This document shows, piece by piece, positions 56,624 to 64,000 of a stretch of 64,000 bases of DNA. The DNA comes from Miltoncostaea sp963771025. Its GTDB lineage: Bacteria; Actinomycetota; Thermoleophilia; Miltoncostaeales; Miltoncostaeaceae. Where the stretch lies: assembly GCA_963771025.1 (NCBI GenBank), contig CAVYRL010000005.1, positions 349,708 to 413,707 of the forward strand, in the 5' to 3' direction. The stretch's first letter is position 1. Every line of letters starts with the position of its first letter. The position numbers were made by a program, and so were the translations under genes. The notes under the pieces were generated by a model that was given only the letters and a program-made list of their open reading frames with translations, ran no database searches and was not told the origin of the DNA.

Positions 56624-58137
56624 TACGTGGTCTTCGGTATGCCCCTCAGCTGTACCTCCCCGACGCCGGCCCAGTATCCGCCCTGTTCGTCCGGCACGAG
56701 CGAGGTGATCCACAGCACGTAGACCGCCGAGGCGGCGGCGGATGTCAGCGGGATCACCTGATCGGGCCCGCTCAGGGTCCCGTGGGCGAGGACCTCGCGC
56801 GACCCGGCGTCGAGTGGGCCCTGCACCTCGAACGTCGCGCCCGGCGTCGGCGAGGTGACGACCATCTCGGTCGCGACGGCGGGAGCCGTGAGGCGCAGGA
56901 TGAGGCCGACGCCGGTCTTGAGGCCGCCGAACTGAGGGGTGTCGCGGTACTTCTCCGTGTACCAGGCGGTGGTCGGGTCGTTGTCCACCGCGAAACCCCG
57001 CTCAGCGGGGTTCTCGGCCTTGTCGTTGCCCTGGGGGTCGTAGTCGCGCACGGCCGAGAGCGTCAGGGGGACGCTGGCCGCCGCCTGCGCCGGCGGCGCG
57101 TCACCGCTGCCCACCAGGACCAGTGCGGCCACACCCCCGCCGGCCAGCAGCAGCACCAGCAGGCATATCGCCCACACCAGCCGCCGCCGCCGCGGCCGCC
57201 TCCGGCGCGCCGTGTCCTCGTGGCCCTCGCCGTCCGGCATCGTCAGCGCGGGCATCACCGCGGTACCGGGATCCCGGCCCGTCAGCGCCGCCTCCATGCG
57301 GGCCGCGTCCGGATAGCGCGCGGCCGGATCCTTGGCGGCGGCGCGGATGGTGCAGGCCGCCAGCCACTCGGGCACCGCCGGCACCGCCAGGCGCGGATCG
57401 GGCAGGGGCTCCGAGCACTGCTTCATCGCCACGGCCACGAAACCCTCGCCGCGGAACGGCAGTACGCCGGTGAGGCACTCGTACAGCAGGATGCCCAACG
57501 AGTAGATGTCGGTGCGGGCGTCGACCGGCCGGCCGTCGGCCTGCTCGGGCGAGAGGTAGTCGGCGCTTCCCAGCAGCATGTCGGTCTTGGTGAGGCCCGC
57601 CTCGCCGTCGGTCTCGATCAGCCGGGCGATGCCGAAGTCGGCGAGCTTGACGCCGCCCTCCGCGGTGAGCAGCACGTTCTGCGCCTTGATGTCGCGGTGC
57701 ACCACGCCCTGGCCGTGTGCGTAGCTGAGGGCCCCGGCGACCTCAGCGCAGATGCGCGCCGCCTCGTCGGGGTCGAGAGGCCCCTCGCGCCGCAGGCGGA
57801 CCTTCAGGTTCTCGCCGTCGACCAGCTCCATCACCAGGTACGGGCCGTCGGCGTCCTCCCCGCGATCCAGCAGCTGCACAAGGTTGGGATGCGAGAGGCG
57901 CGCCACCAGCAGCGCCTCCCGGCGGAAGCGCTCGGCGTGCTCGACGTCGGAGAGTAGGCCGGGGTGCAGGCGTTTGATGGCGACCGCGCGGTCGAGCACC
58001 GTGTCGGTGGCGCTCCAGACCGTGGCCATCCCGCCCCGGCCGATCAGATGGTCGAGCCGGTAGCGCTCGCCGAGGAGGGCGTCGATCGTCACCGTTCGTC
58101 CGCAGCCGGTCTCACTCGTCGAGGATACCGCCGTCAC
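56623..58137 (-). CDS. Membrane Ser/Thr kinase with discoidin-like ectodomain
   Basis: A 504-residue kinase. The kinase domain (about 25-285) has IGRGGMATVW, Lys55 and catalytic HRDIKAQN (Ala instead of the usual Pro), DFGIARL and YLSPEQA. A basic stretch precedes one membrane helix (about 320-342). The extracellular part carries DYDPQGNDKAENPAE and DNDPTTAWYTEKYRD, resembling the F5/8-type (discoidin-like) domain seen in mycobacterial MviN, a likely sugar or phosphate binder. The GTG at 58137 is used; GTG 58092 is also possible. Its stop overlaps the XerC-like start. Confidence 0.88.
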   Translation of the reverse strand: MTAVSSTSETGCGRTVTIDALLGERYRLDHLIGRGGMATVWSATDTVLDRAVAIKRLHPGLLSDVEHAERFRREALLVARLSHPNLVQLLDRGEDADGPYLVMELVDGENLKVRLRREGPLDPDEAARICAEVAGALSYAHGQGVVHRDIKAQNVLLTAEGGVKLADFGIARLIETDGEAGLTKTDMLLGSADYLSPEQADGRPVDARTDIYSLGILLYECLTGVLPFRGEGFVAVAMKQCSEPLPDPRLAVPAVPEWLAACTIRAAAKDPAARYPDAARMEAALTGRDPGTAVMPALTMPDGEGHEDTARRRRPRRRRLVWAICLLVLLLAGGGVAALVLVGSGDAPPAQAAASVPLTLSAVRDYDPQGNDKAENPAERGFAVDNDPTTAWYTEKYRDTPQFGGLKTGVGLILRLTAPAVATEMVVTSPTPGATFEVQGPLDAGSREVLAHGTLSGPDQVIPLTSAAASAVYVLWITSLVPDEQGGYWAGVGEVQLRGIPKTT

Positions 58138-58168
58138 CCGCGACCGTCGGAGGCTCAGGGTCGGACGA

Positions 58169-58174
58169 TAGACT
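58169..58174 (+). promoter_or_regulatory. Candidate -10 box (TAGACT) for the response regulator
   Basis: TAGACT lies 6 nt before the GTG at 58181, in the divergent gap with the kinase gene. No ribosome site separates them, so a leaderless mRNA is expected. Confidence 0.45.
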
Positions 58175-58180
58175 CGCCGC

Positions 58181-58918
58181 GTGCCCGCACCGCAGACCGT
58201 CCTGATCGTCGAGGACGACGAGGCGATCTCCGATTCGATCGCCTACGCGCTGGATCGCGCCGGCTTTCGCACCCTGCGCGCCGGCGACGGCGGCCAGGGC
58301 CTCCGGCTCTTCCGCCAGCAGCGGCCGGATCTCGTGATCCTCGACCTGATGCTGCCGCAGATGGACGGCTGGCGCGTCACCGAGGAGCTGCGCCGCGAGG
58401 ACCCGCGCGTCCCGGTCATCGTGTGCAGCGCCCGCACCAGCGAGTTCGACCGCGTTCACGGCCTCGAGATGGGCGCCGACGACTACGTCACCAAACCCTT
58501 CTCGATGAAGGAGCTGCTCGCGCGCGTCAACGCGCATCTGCGCCGGGTCGAGTCGCATCGCAAACCGGAGGGCGTCGCGCCGATCGAGGTCGAGGGCCTG
58601 GTGATCGACCCGGAGCAGGTGCAGGCGTTCGCCGACGGGCGTCCCGTGGGCTTGACCCCGCGCGAGTTCGAGGTGCTCTACGCGCTGGCGCGCGCCGAGG
58701 GCAAGCCGGTGCCGCGCGAGCGGGTGTACCGCGAGGTCTGGGGCTACGAGATGACGCGCGGCGACCGCTCGGTGGACGTCTTCGTGCGCAAGGTGCGCCT
58801 CAAGCTGACCGCCGCGCGACCCGAGCGAAGCTACGTCCAGACCCACTACGGGGTGGGCTATCGCTTCGAGCCCGCCGGCGCCGACCAGACCCTGGAGGAG
58901 CCCGCCGAAGCGCCTTGA
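58181..58918 (+). CDS. OmpR-family response regulator
   Basis: A 245-residue two-component regulator. The receiver domain (about 5-118) has the acidic EDDE pocket, phospho-acceptor Asp55 in LVILDLML, and the Lys in DDYVTKPFS. The C-terminal winged-helix (about 135-232) contains GLTPREFEVLYALARAEG and THYGVGYRFEP, the OmpR/PhoB type. There is no adjacent histidine kinase, so the partner lies elsewhere. It is divergent from the discoidin-type kinase, and crosstalk with that kinase is speculative. The GTG start lies 6 nt after a TAGACT box. Confidence 0.93.
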   Translation: MPAPQTVLIVEDDEAISDSIAYALDRAGFRTLRAGDGGQGLRLFRQQRPDLVILDLMLPQMDGWRVTEELRREDPRVPVIVCSARTSEFDRVHGLEMGADDYVTKPFSMKELLARVNAHLRRVESHRKPEGVAPIEVEGLVIDPEQVQAFADGRPVGLTPREFEVLYALARAEGKPVPRERVYREVWGYEMTRGDRSVDVFVRKVRLKLTAARPERSYVQTHYGVGYRFEPAGADQTLEEPAEAP

Positions 58919-58943
58919 GGGGGGTTTCGGCGTCGGCTACCCT
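58915..58943 (+). promoter_or_regulatory. Promoter TTGAGG-N17-TACCCT for tRNA-Tyr
   Basis: TTGAGG (58915-58920, overlapping the response regulator stop codon) and TACCCT (58938-58943) are exactly 17 nt apart, with the tRNA 5' end 18 nt after the -10. This is the clearest sigma-70-type promoter in the window. Confidence 0.6.
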
Positions 58944-58961
58944 TCCCGGGCTTTGCCCTGA

Positions 58962-59043
58962 GGGGGGATGCCCGAGCGGTCAAAGGGAGCGGTCTGTAAA
59001 ACCGCCGGCTACGCCTACGGAGGTTCGAACCCTCCTCCCCCCA
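58962..59043 (+). tRNA. tRNA-Tyr(GUA)
   Basis: This 82-nt class II tRNA has an acceptor stem GGGGGGA/TCCCCCC and discriminator A. The anticodon loop CTGTAAA gives anticodon GTA, reading UAY. It has a long variable arm and a T arm GGAGG-TTCGAAC-CCTCC. CCA is not encoded. It has its own promoter overlapping the end of the upstream gene. Confidence 0.96.
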
Positions 59044-59260
59044 CTGAAGCGGGTCTCGGCATCTGGACCGGGATCTCGCTGACCGCGGCGCCGAGGGCGC
59101 AAGCCGCCCGGTCCGGTCTCGAACGGCGCCGGCCGACGCGGGGCTGTCGCGCCCACCATCCCCGACGGCGCGATTGCCGGGCCCCCGTCGGGTTCGTAGA
59201 GTCGCCCGGGGCGTCGTGTGTGTACTCGCCCTACCCGACCCTCACCGGAAAGGCGTCCCC

Positions 59261-59731
59261 ATGAGCATCCTCACCAAGCGCACCGCGGTCGTCGGCCTGG
59301 CCCTTGCGGGGGCGGTCGCCGCCACCGCCCTCGCCGGAGGCGTGAGGTCCACCATGCCGGCGACGACCCCCAAGGACGCCGCGGCCGCCCAGATGTACGT
59401 GGTCCAGAAGACCGTCCCGAACTCGAAGCTGGGCGGCAAGGCCACGAGTTACTACTACGCGAGCAACGGCGGCGGGCAGGTCAAGATCTCCAAGACGACC
59501 TCCAGGGGCTTCACGGCCTACCAGACCGTCACGATCACGCCGCCCAACACCAGCCCCAAGACGACGATCCTGCAGGGCTTCGCGACGCTCTCGGGGGGCA
59601 ACACCGGCTCGCGGCTGATCACCCGTACCAGCAGCACGCCCAGGGCGTTCACGATCAAGCTCTCCAACCCGGGCGAGCAGGGCACTCCCGGCAAGCTCAC
59701 CTTCCGGGTCCAGCTGATCAGCAACGACTGA
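59261..59731 (+). CDS. Small secreted protein of unknown function
   Basis: A 156-residue exported protein. MSILTKRTAVVGLALAG begins a signal peptide ending near ALAGG (about 27). The mature part is Thr/Ser/Gly-rich with beta-strand character (QVKISKTTSRGFTAYQTVT) and may form a small beta-sandwich; no family is recognised. A GGAAAGG ribosome site precedes the ATG by about 8 nt. It lies between tRNA-Tyr and the convergent beta-propeller gene and is the only gene of its transcript. Confidence 0.65.
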   Translation: MSILTKRTAVVGLALAGAVAATALAGGVRSTMPATTPKDAAAAQMYVVQKTVPNSKLGGKATSYYYASNGGGQVKISKTTSRGFTAYQTVTITPPNTSPKTTILQGFATLSGGNTGSRLITRTSSTPRAFTIKLSNPGEQGTPGKLTFRVQLISND

Positions 59732-59823
59732 GGCCGCCCCGCGACCCGACGAGGCCTCTCCACATCGAGGGCGCACGCGCTCCCCGCATCTGCGAGCCGG
59801 CGGCGTGTCCGCTCGGTGCTGCG

Positions 59824-61977
59824 TCAGCGAAGGATCCCCGTGTGGCCGAGCGAGTAGCGCCCCGGCTGGGGCCAGACGGCGAGGCCGTGGGGCTGGTCGC
59901 CGACCGGGATCTTCGCCCGCAGGTGGCCGTCGCGGGTGTCGATGGCGTAGACGACCCGGTCGCGGCGGCCGCTGAGCCAGAGGACGCGTCCGTCGGGCGA
60001 GACGCCCCCCATGTCGGGGCTGCCGCCGCCCGGCAGCTGCCAGGTGCGCGTCACGCGCCCTGTGGCGAAGGAGACGACCGAGATCGACCCGGCGTCGCGG
60101 TTCGAGACGTAGAGGGACTTCGCGTCGCGGCTGGGGTAGAGCCCGTGGGCGCCCCTGCCGGTCGGCAGGAAGCCCATGGTCCGCATGCGCCGGCCGTCCA
60201 CCTTCCACACGCCGCCCGCGATCATGTCGGCGACGTAGAAGACCCGCCCGTCGGGGCTGAGCTTGACGTCCTGGGGCATGTCGGACGGTGAGCCTGGCGT
60301 CAGCGTGCCCACGACGCGCCGGTGCACGACGTCCACCTTGATCAGCTGCCCCGAGAACTCGCAGCTCGCGATGAGGTACGTGCCGTCCGCCGAGAAGTCC
60401 ATGTGGTCGACGCCCCTGCACGGCACCGGGAGCTGCTTCTGCAGGGCCATCGTGTGGGGGTCGCGGAAGTCGAGCCGCGCGTTGCGCTCGGCGACCACGA
60501 TCGCCGAGCGTCCGTCGGGCGTGAAGTACATGTTGTACGGGTCGTCGACGGGGATCGGCGTGCCCGGGTGGCCGGTGCGCGGGTCGATCGGCGTCAGGCT
60601 GTTCCCCGAGTCGTTGGTGACGTAGAGCGTCCGCAGGTCCCAGGAGGGCACCACGTGCTGGGGCAGGCCCCCGACGGCGAAGTGGTCGACCACGCGGTAG
60701 GTCCGCGGGTCGATCACGTCAACCGTGTTGCTCTCGCTGTTGGGCACGTAGACGCGGTACAGATCCCCGCGCACCGCCGGGCTCATGTCGCCGGCGCGCG
60801 TGTAGGCGTAGACGTTGCCCGGGGGCGTCGGCGGGAAGGGCCCCGTCGCGGCCCGCGCGGCCGGCGCGGCCGCGGTGGCCGCGCCGGCAGGGGCGAGCTC
60901 GGTGATCGTCGCCACGGTCCCCGCCGTCGACCGGCCGCCGACCAGGACGATGCGGTGGGCGAGGCCGGCAGCCGCGAGGTCGGACAGCGGCGTCGGCAAC
61001 GCGCCCGCCGGGGCGATCTTCCCCGTGGCGGGGTTCACCGCGGTGATCCGCCCCACCGGGGTGCCGACGGCGGTGCCGCGCCCGCCGATGACGTAGGCCG
61101 CGCGGCCGATCGACGCCGCCGCGGCATGGGTGGTCGGCGCCGGCAGGCGCCCCAGGGCGCTCACCCTCCCCGTCGCCGGGTCGAAATCCTCGACCACCGC
61201 CGTGGCGCCGCCGCCGGGCGTCGTGCCGCCCGCGATCACGATGCGGCCCCCGGCGGCCGTGACGGCCGCGTAGCGCAGGGCCGTCGGCAGGTGCCCCACG
61301 ACCCGCGCGGCGCCTCCGGGCCGCCAGGCGATGATCGTGTCGAGCCAGGACGCGCCGTCGTAGCCGCCGACGACGTAGGCCGTGCCGTCCAACGCGGCGG
61401 CGGCCTGGTCGGAGCTCGGCGCCGGCAGGCGGCCGACCCGCACCACGGCGCCGGTCCTGGGGTCGACCCGCAGGATCGCGTCGAGCTGGCGGACGCCGTC
61501 GCCGCCGCCGAACAGGTAGAGGTCGCCGCCCAGTGACGCGGCCGCGGCGTCGTGCAGCGCTCCGGGCAGGCGGCCCAGCACGCGCTCGTGGCCTCCGGTC
61601 ACCGAGATCACGTCGGCCCGGGAGGTGTCGGCGGCGGTGAGGCCCGCCGCGAGGACGACCGTGGAGGGGCTCACGGCGGCGCCGGCGGCGTCCTGCACCG
61701 GCGAGTTGAGGGTGCCGACGGTGTTTGCGCGCAGGCGGGGAGTGCCCGCCGGCGCCGGCGCGGCCGCCGCCGCAGCGACCGTCGCCGTGTCGGAGACGCT
61801 CGGCGCCGTGGCGGCCGGCGCCGAGGCCGAGTCCCGCGAGAGCAGCATCCACGTTCCGGCGGCGGCGACGGCCGCAGCGACGAGCAGCCCGGTGGTCCAC
61901 CGCCGCCGCGTCCGGCGCCGCGCGGCCGCCCGCCGGCGCGCGCGCACGTCGCGCAGCCCGTCGGGGGCGTCAGCCAC
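59824..61977 (-). CDS. Membrane-anchored double beta-propeller protein (Kelch plus YVTN type)
   Basis: A 717-residue protein. A basic N-terminus precedes one membrane helix (about 28-46) and an Ala/Pro-rich stalk. The first propeller (about 85-380) has Kelch-like blades (GGDLYLFGGGDG, GTAYVVGGYDG, GRIVIAGG). The second (about 415-700) has YVTN/YncE-like blades (RTLYVTNDSGN, RVFYVADM, KSLYVSNRDAGS). It is probably an extracytoplasmic binding protein. Kelch-YVTN fusions are unusual but I see no enzyme motif. The GTG gives MADAPDGLR. Confidence 0.8.
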   Translation of the reverse strand: MADAPDGLRDVRARRRAAARRRTRRRWTTGLLVAAAVAAAGTWMLLSRDSASAPAATAPSVSDTATVAAAAAAPAPAGTPRLRANTVGTLNSPVQDAAGAAVSPSTVVLAAGLTAADTSRADVISVTGGHERVLGRLPGALHDAAAASLGGDLYLFGGGDGVRQLDAILRVDPRTGAVVRVGRLPAPSSDQAAAALDGTAYVVGGYDGASWLDTIIAWRPGGAARVVGHLPTALRYAAVTAAGGRIVIAGGTTPGGGATAVVEDFDPATGRVSALGRLPAPTTHAAAASIGRAAYVIGGRGTAVGTPVGRITAVNPATGKIAPAGALPTPLSDLAAAGLAHRIVLVGGRSTAGTVATITELAPAGAATAAAPAARAATGPFPPTPPGNVYAYTRAGDMSPAVRGDLYRVYVPNSESNTVDVIDPRTYRVVDHFAVGGLPQHVVPSWDLRTLYVTNDSGNSLTPIDPRTGHPGTPIPVDDPYNMYFTPDGRSAIVVAERNARLDFRDPHTMALQKQLPVPCRGVDHMDFSADGTYLIASCEFSGQLIKVDVVHRRVVGTLTPGSPSDMPQDVKLSPDGRVFYVADMIAGGVWKVDGRRMRTMGFLPTGRGAHGLYPSRDAKSLYVSNRDAGSISVVSFATGRVTRTWQLPGGGSPDMGGVSPDGRVLWLSGRRDRVVYAIDTRDGHLRAKIPVGDQPHGLAVWPQPGRYSLGHTGILR

Positions 61978-62103
61978 GCGCTCTGCGCGGACGGGCGCCG
62001 GGCGCGGCTGGGGGGATGTCGGGCTCGATGGGTCGGGGTGTGCGCGTCATTCGGGAGGCGAAGTACGCTAGATGCGGGCCATTAGAGGCCCATGAGAGCG
62101 CCC

Positions 62104-63759
62104 TCATCCGGGTCCCCCGGATGCGTCGCGGCACGAGACGCCGCCCTCACCGCTGACGATGCGCTCGACGAGGGACCCCGGCGACTGGTCAACCGACAGG
62201 CGGAACGGCCCCGGCCGCCGGGCCTCGAGCACGGTGAGGCCCCGCGGGCCACGGCGCAGGCAGACGTCCCCGAGGGTGACGCGCCAGTAGGGCATGTAGC
62301 GCACGCGCAGGAGGTGGGCCCCCCCGCGCGCGGTCACGCCCGCGATTGCCGTGTGCCCGAGCTGCGTGATGCGGTCGCCGGGCGCGCCGCTCAGGATGGG
62401 GGAGGGCCGCCGGAGGGCGTAGACCGTCACCCCGCCGCCGTCGAACACCGGGCGCAGCTGAGGCGCGATCTCGCCCACGACGCGGGCCTCGACGGGCCCG
62501 CCCGTCTGATCGAGGCGCGTGTGGGGCCGCAGCACGAAGCCGGTGCCGGTGTCACGGAGCCAGCGCAGGTAGGTCGCGGGGCGCAGCCTGCCGTCGTAGA
62601 GGGAGGGTGGATCGAGCTGGCGGAACCATCCTCGGGCGAGGGGCACGCCGGCCCGCGGCAGCCAGTAGGCCTCCCAGTGGGCGGCGGTCGGCACCACCTC
62701 GACGCGGTAGCCCGGCGCCCGATGGGCCGCGAGGTACCCGATCGCCGGGGCCCAGAAGGCCGCGTGGGCAGGGCGCCGGTCGAGCCCGTCGGGGATCATC
62801 GTGAGGTAGGGGCCGACGTTGTTGACCGCGGCGAGGGAGACCGCCAGCACCGCGAGCCACCGCGGCCGGAAGCGCACGAGCCCGGCGGCGATGAGCGCGA
62901 CGGGTAGCGCCAGCCCGCGCAGCCGCGTGATGTTGTCGCCCACCGGCGAGGCGATCAGGAAGGACCCGACGCATGCGAGCCCCCAGAGCGCGAGCACGGC
63001 CGCGATCGGCCGGCCCGCCGTCGAGCGGTACGCCAGCGCTCCCGCCGACGTGCACAGGGCGAGCACGAGGGCCAGGTCCCACGCGCTGAACGGATACTGG
63101 CCGCCGTTCGGGAAGGCTCTCAGCACGGCGAGTCCGGCGAGAGCGGCGGCGCCGACCGAGATGAGCGCCCACACGGCGGTCCGACGGTCGGGGCGCGGCA
63201 GGCGCCGGGACACCAGCAGTCCGGCGAGCACCAGGCACAGGAACGCGAAGGCGAGCGGGCTGGACGCGAGGGCGGCGGCGCCAAGCGCGCCGGCCAGCCA
63301 CGGGCGGCGCAGCTGCAGCGCCAAGAGCGCCCCGAGCACGCATGTCAGTCCCAGCGAGTAGCTGTCGAGACCGGTGAACAGGGGGGCGGCGGCGAGCACG
63401 CCGAAGGCGCGGACCGGCCATCGCGCCGCGTCGCCGAACTGGCGCAGGCAGATCGTCGCGAAGATGCCCGCCGACAGGACGGCGCCGACCACCAGCACCG
63501 CCGGCTGACCCACCACCGACGCGAGCAGCGGATCGAGGAGGCCGTACGAGAGCGGGTAGTGGCCTCCGTACCACAGATTGTCCCAGACGAGCGCACCCTG
63601 GCGCAGCAACAGCGCGCGGTAGAGGTGGACCGGCGTGTCCTCCGGCGGTGGGGCGAACGCCGCCAGCGCGGCCGCGCTTGCGGCGGCCAGCAGGCACGCG
63701 AGGGCGATCTCCCGCCACGCGGACGGGCGCGCGCCCGGAGCCGGGACCGCGAGGCTCAG
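62104..63759 (-). CDS. Multi-pass membrane protein, glycosyltransferase-like (probable CTG start)
   Basis: A 551-residue protein if started at CTG 63759. Nine to twelve membrane segments fill the first 370 residues, with PPPEDTPVHLYR and WYGGHYPLSYGLLDP on the outer loop of the first segments, a pattern of integral membrane glycosyltransferase-like/YfhO-like proteins. The C-terminal soluble part ends with a beta-rich YWRVTLGDV region. The first ATG/GTG/TTG start (TTG 63609) would remove the first helix. The CTG overlaps an upstream stop as CTGA, so initiation at CTG is likely but unproven. Confidence 0.7.
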   Translation of the reverse strand: MSLAVPAPGARPSAWREIALACLLAAASAAALAAFAPPPEDTPVHLYRALLLRQGALVWDNLWYGGHYPLSYGLLDPLLASVVGQPAVLVVGAVLSAGIFATICLRQFGDAARWPVRAFGVLAAAPLFTGLDSYSLGLTCVLGALLALQLRRPWLAGALGAAALASSPLAFAFLCLVLAGLLVSRRLPRPDRRTAVWALISVGAAALAGLAVLRAFPNGGQYPFSAWDLALVLALCTSAGALAYRSTAGRPIAAVLALWGLACVGSFLIASPVGDNITRLRGLALPVALIAAGLVRFRPRWLAVLAVSLAAVNNVGPYLTMIPDGLDRRPAHAAFWAPAIGYLAAHRAPGYRVEVVPTAAHWEAYWLPRAGVPLARGWFRQLDPPSLYDGRLRPATYLRWLRDTGTGFVLRPHTRLDQTGGPVEARVVGEIAPQLRPVFDGGGVTVYALRRPSPILSGAPGDRITQLGHTAIAGVTARGGAHLLRVRYMPYWRVTLGDVCLRRGPRGLTVLEARRPGPFRLSVDQSPGSLVERIVSGEGGVSCRDASGGPG

Positions 63760-63944
63760 TGGCCGCCCGCCGCCACGGGGGTCTTCGTGCGGGCCACCGC
63801 GCCCGAGCGCCGGCCGATCGCGAGCGGCACCGGGCTGACGGCCGCGAGGCGGCCGACCGGCGACCGCGCGGTCTCGATGGGTGACAGGATCTCGATCACT
63901 GCGGAGTGGTGCTCACGTCGGCTCCCCTTGCGCGCCCGCGGCAT
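63756..63944 (-). CDS. Small ORF of unknown function, upstream of the membrane protein
   Basis: A 62-residue open frame (or 47 residues from GTG 63899) with hydrophobic and basic residues mixed, no signal peptide and no recognised domain. It matters mainly because its TGA overlaps the CTG start of the membrane protein, the same junction style as elsewhere in the window. Composition alone does not prove that it is translated. No other gene is evident between here and the window end. Confidence 0.35.
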   Translation of the reverse strand: MPRARKGSRREHHSAVIEILSPIETARSPVGRLAAVSPVPLAIGRRSGAVARTKTPVAAGGH

Positions 63945-64000
63945 CCGGGCAACCGACGGTAGCCACCTGGCGATGAGGCACCCATGAGAGCCCGAGGGCG

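Noticed and set aside
58968..59264. Open frame starting inside tRNA-Tyr
   Set aside because: It begins within the tRNA, has no ribosome site or recognisable domain, and the downstream secreted protein is in another frame with a signal peptide.
1..64000. CRISPR arrays, insertion sequences, rRNA genes and classic T-tract terminators
   Set aside because: None could be seen by eye in the window; short repeats in the NHL gene are in-frame coding repeats, not CRISPR.

Overview
The window is about 64 kb of very GC-rich DNA, mostly above 70 percent by eye. GTG and TTG starts are frequent, and neighbouring genes often overlap by 1 or 4 nt (ATGA, GTGA, TAGTG). The gene set points to a Gram-positive actinobacterial lineage: an FhaA/FhaB/PstP/RodA/PbpA/PASTA-kinase cell-wall signalling cluster beside tRNA-Leu, a Ku protein, a type 2 IleRS, and two tandem SfLAP/GAP-type membrane proteins. 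An E. coli-type AccA/AccD pair is not typical of mycobacteria or streptomycetes. A deep branch such as class Thermoleophilia is my best guess, but that is inference. No rRNA, CRISPR array, insertion sequence or prophage is visible.

Left part (1-23.7 kb): the end of gyrB and all of gyrA; two SfLAP paralogues; convergent Ku and a slipin. Next comes a fatty-acid operon, fabZ-fabD-fabG-fabF, then a small Cys phosphatase, accD and accA, with no acpP or fabH. A minus-strand group follows: alpha/beta hydrolase, YegS-type lipid kinase, an 88-residue unknown and a DJ-1/PfpI protein. A MtnX-like HAD phosphatase is translationally coupled to ileS, whose class I signature is GSHH instead of HxGH. A compact minus-strand operon then pairs two ATP-grasp proteins with an RraA-like protein and a beta-decarboxylating dehydrogenase, with an epoxide-hydrolase-like gene just downstream. 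I consider it the best candidate here for an undescribed pathway.

Middle part (23.9-41.4 kb): a secreted NHL-repeat protein carrying a nearly perfect 324-bp internal duplication, an Ldh-family dehydrogenase, SnoaL-like and small proteins, FTR1-type iron permease, SulP transporter, a decayed F420-type nitroreductase remnant and secreted proteins. From about 34 to 37.7 kb the sequence is less GC-rich and holds small membrane proteins, two lipoproteins and a truncated trypsin-like gene, ending at the 3' end of tRNA-Arg(CCU), which looks like an accessory island. After it come an HNH protein, prephenate dehydratase, a DUF4446 protein, a membrane protein with a long low-complexity tail, and tRNA-Leu(CAG).

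Right part (41.4-64 kb): the kinase/FHA/phosphatase/RodA/PBP/PASTA-kinase cluster runs without gaps into ddl, a metallophosphoesterase and a membrane protein. A secreted protein and a PPOX-fold protein follow. On the minus strand a third kinase, with a discoidin-like ectodomain, is coupled to two tandem tyrosine recombinases; the first carries an apparent frameshift. An orphan OmpR-type regulator, tRNA-Tyr with a clear promoter, a small secreted protein, a double beta-propeller protein and a multi-pass membrane protein close the window. Several genes have a TANNNT box 6-8 nt before the start codon, which suggests leaderless transcripts.
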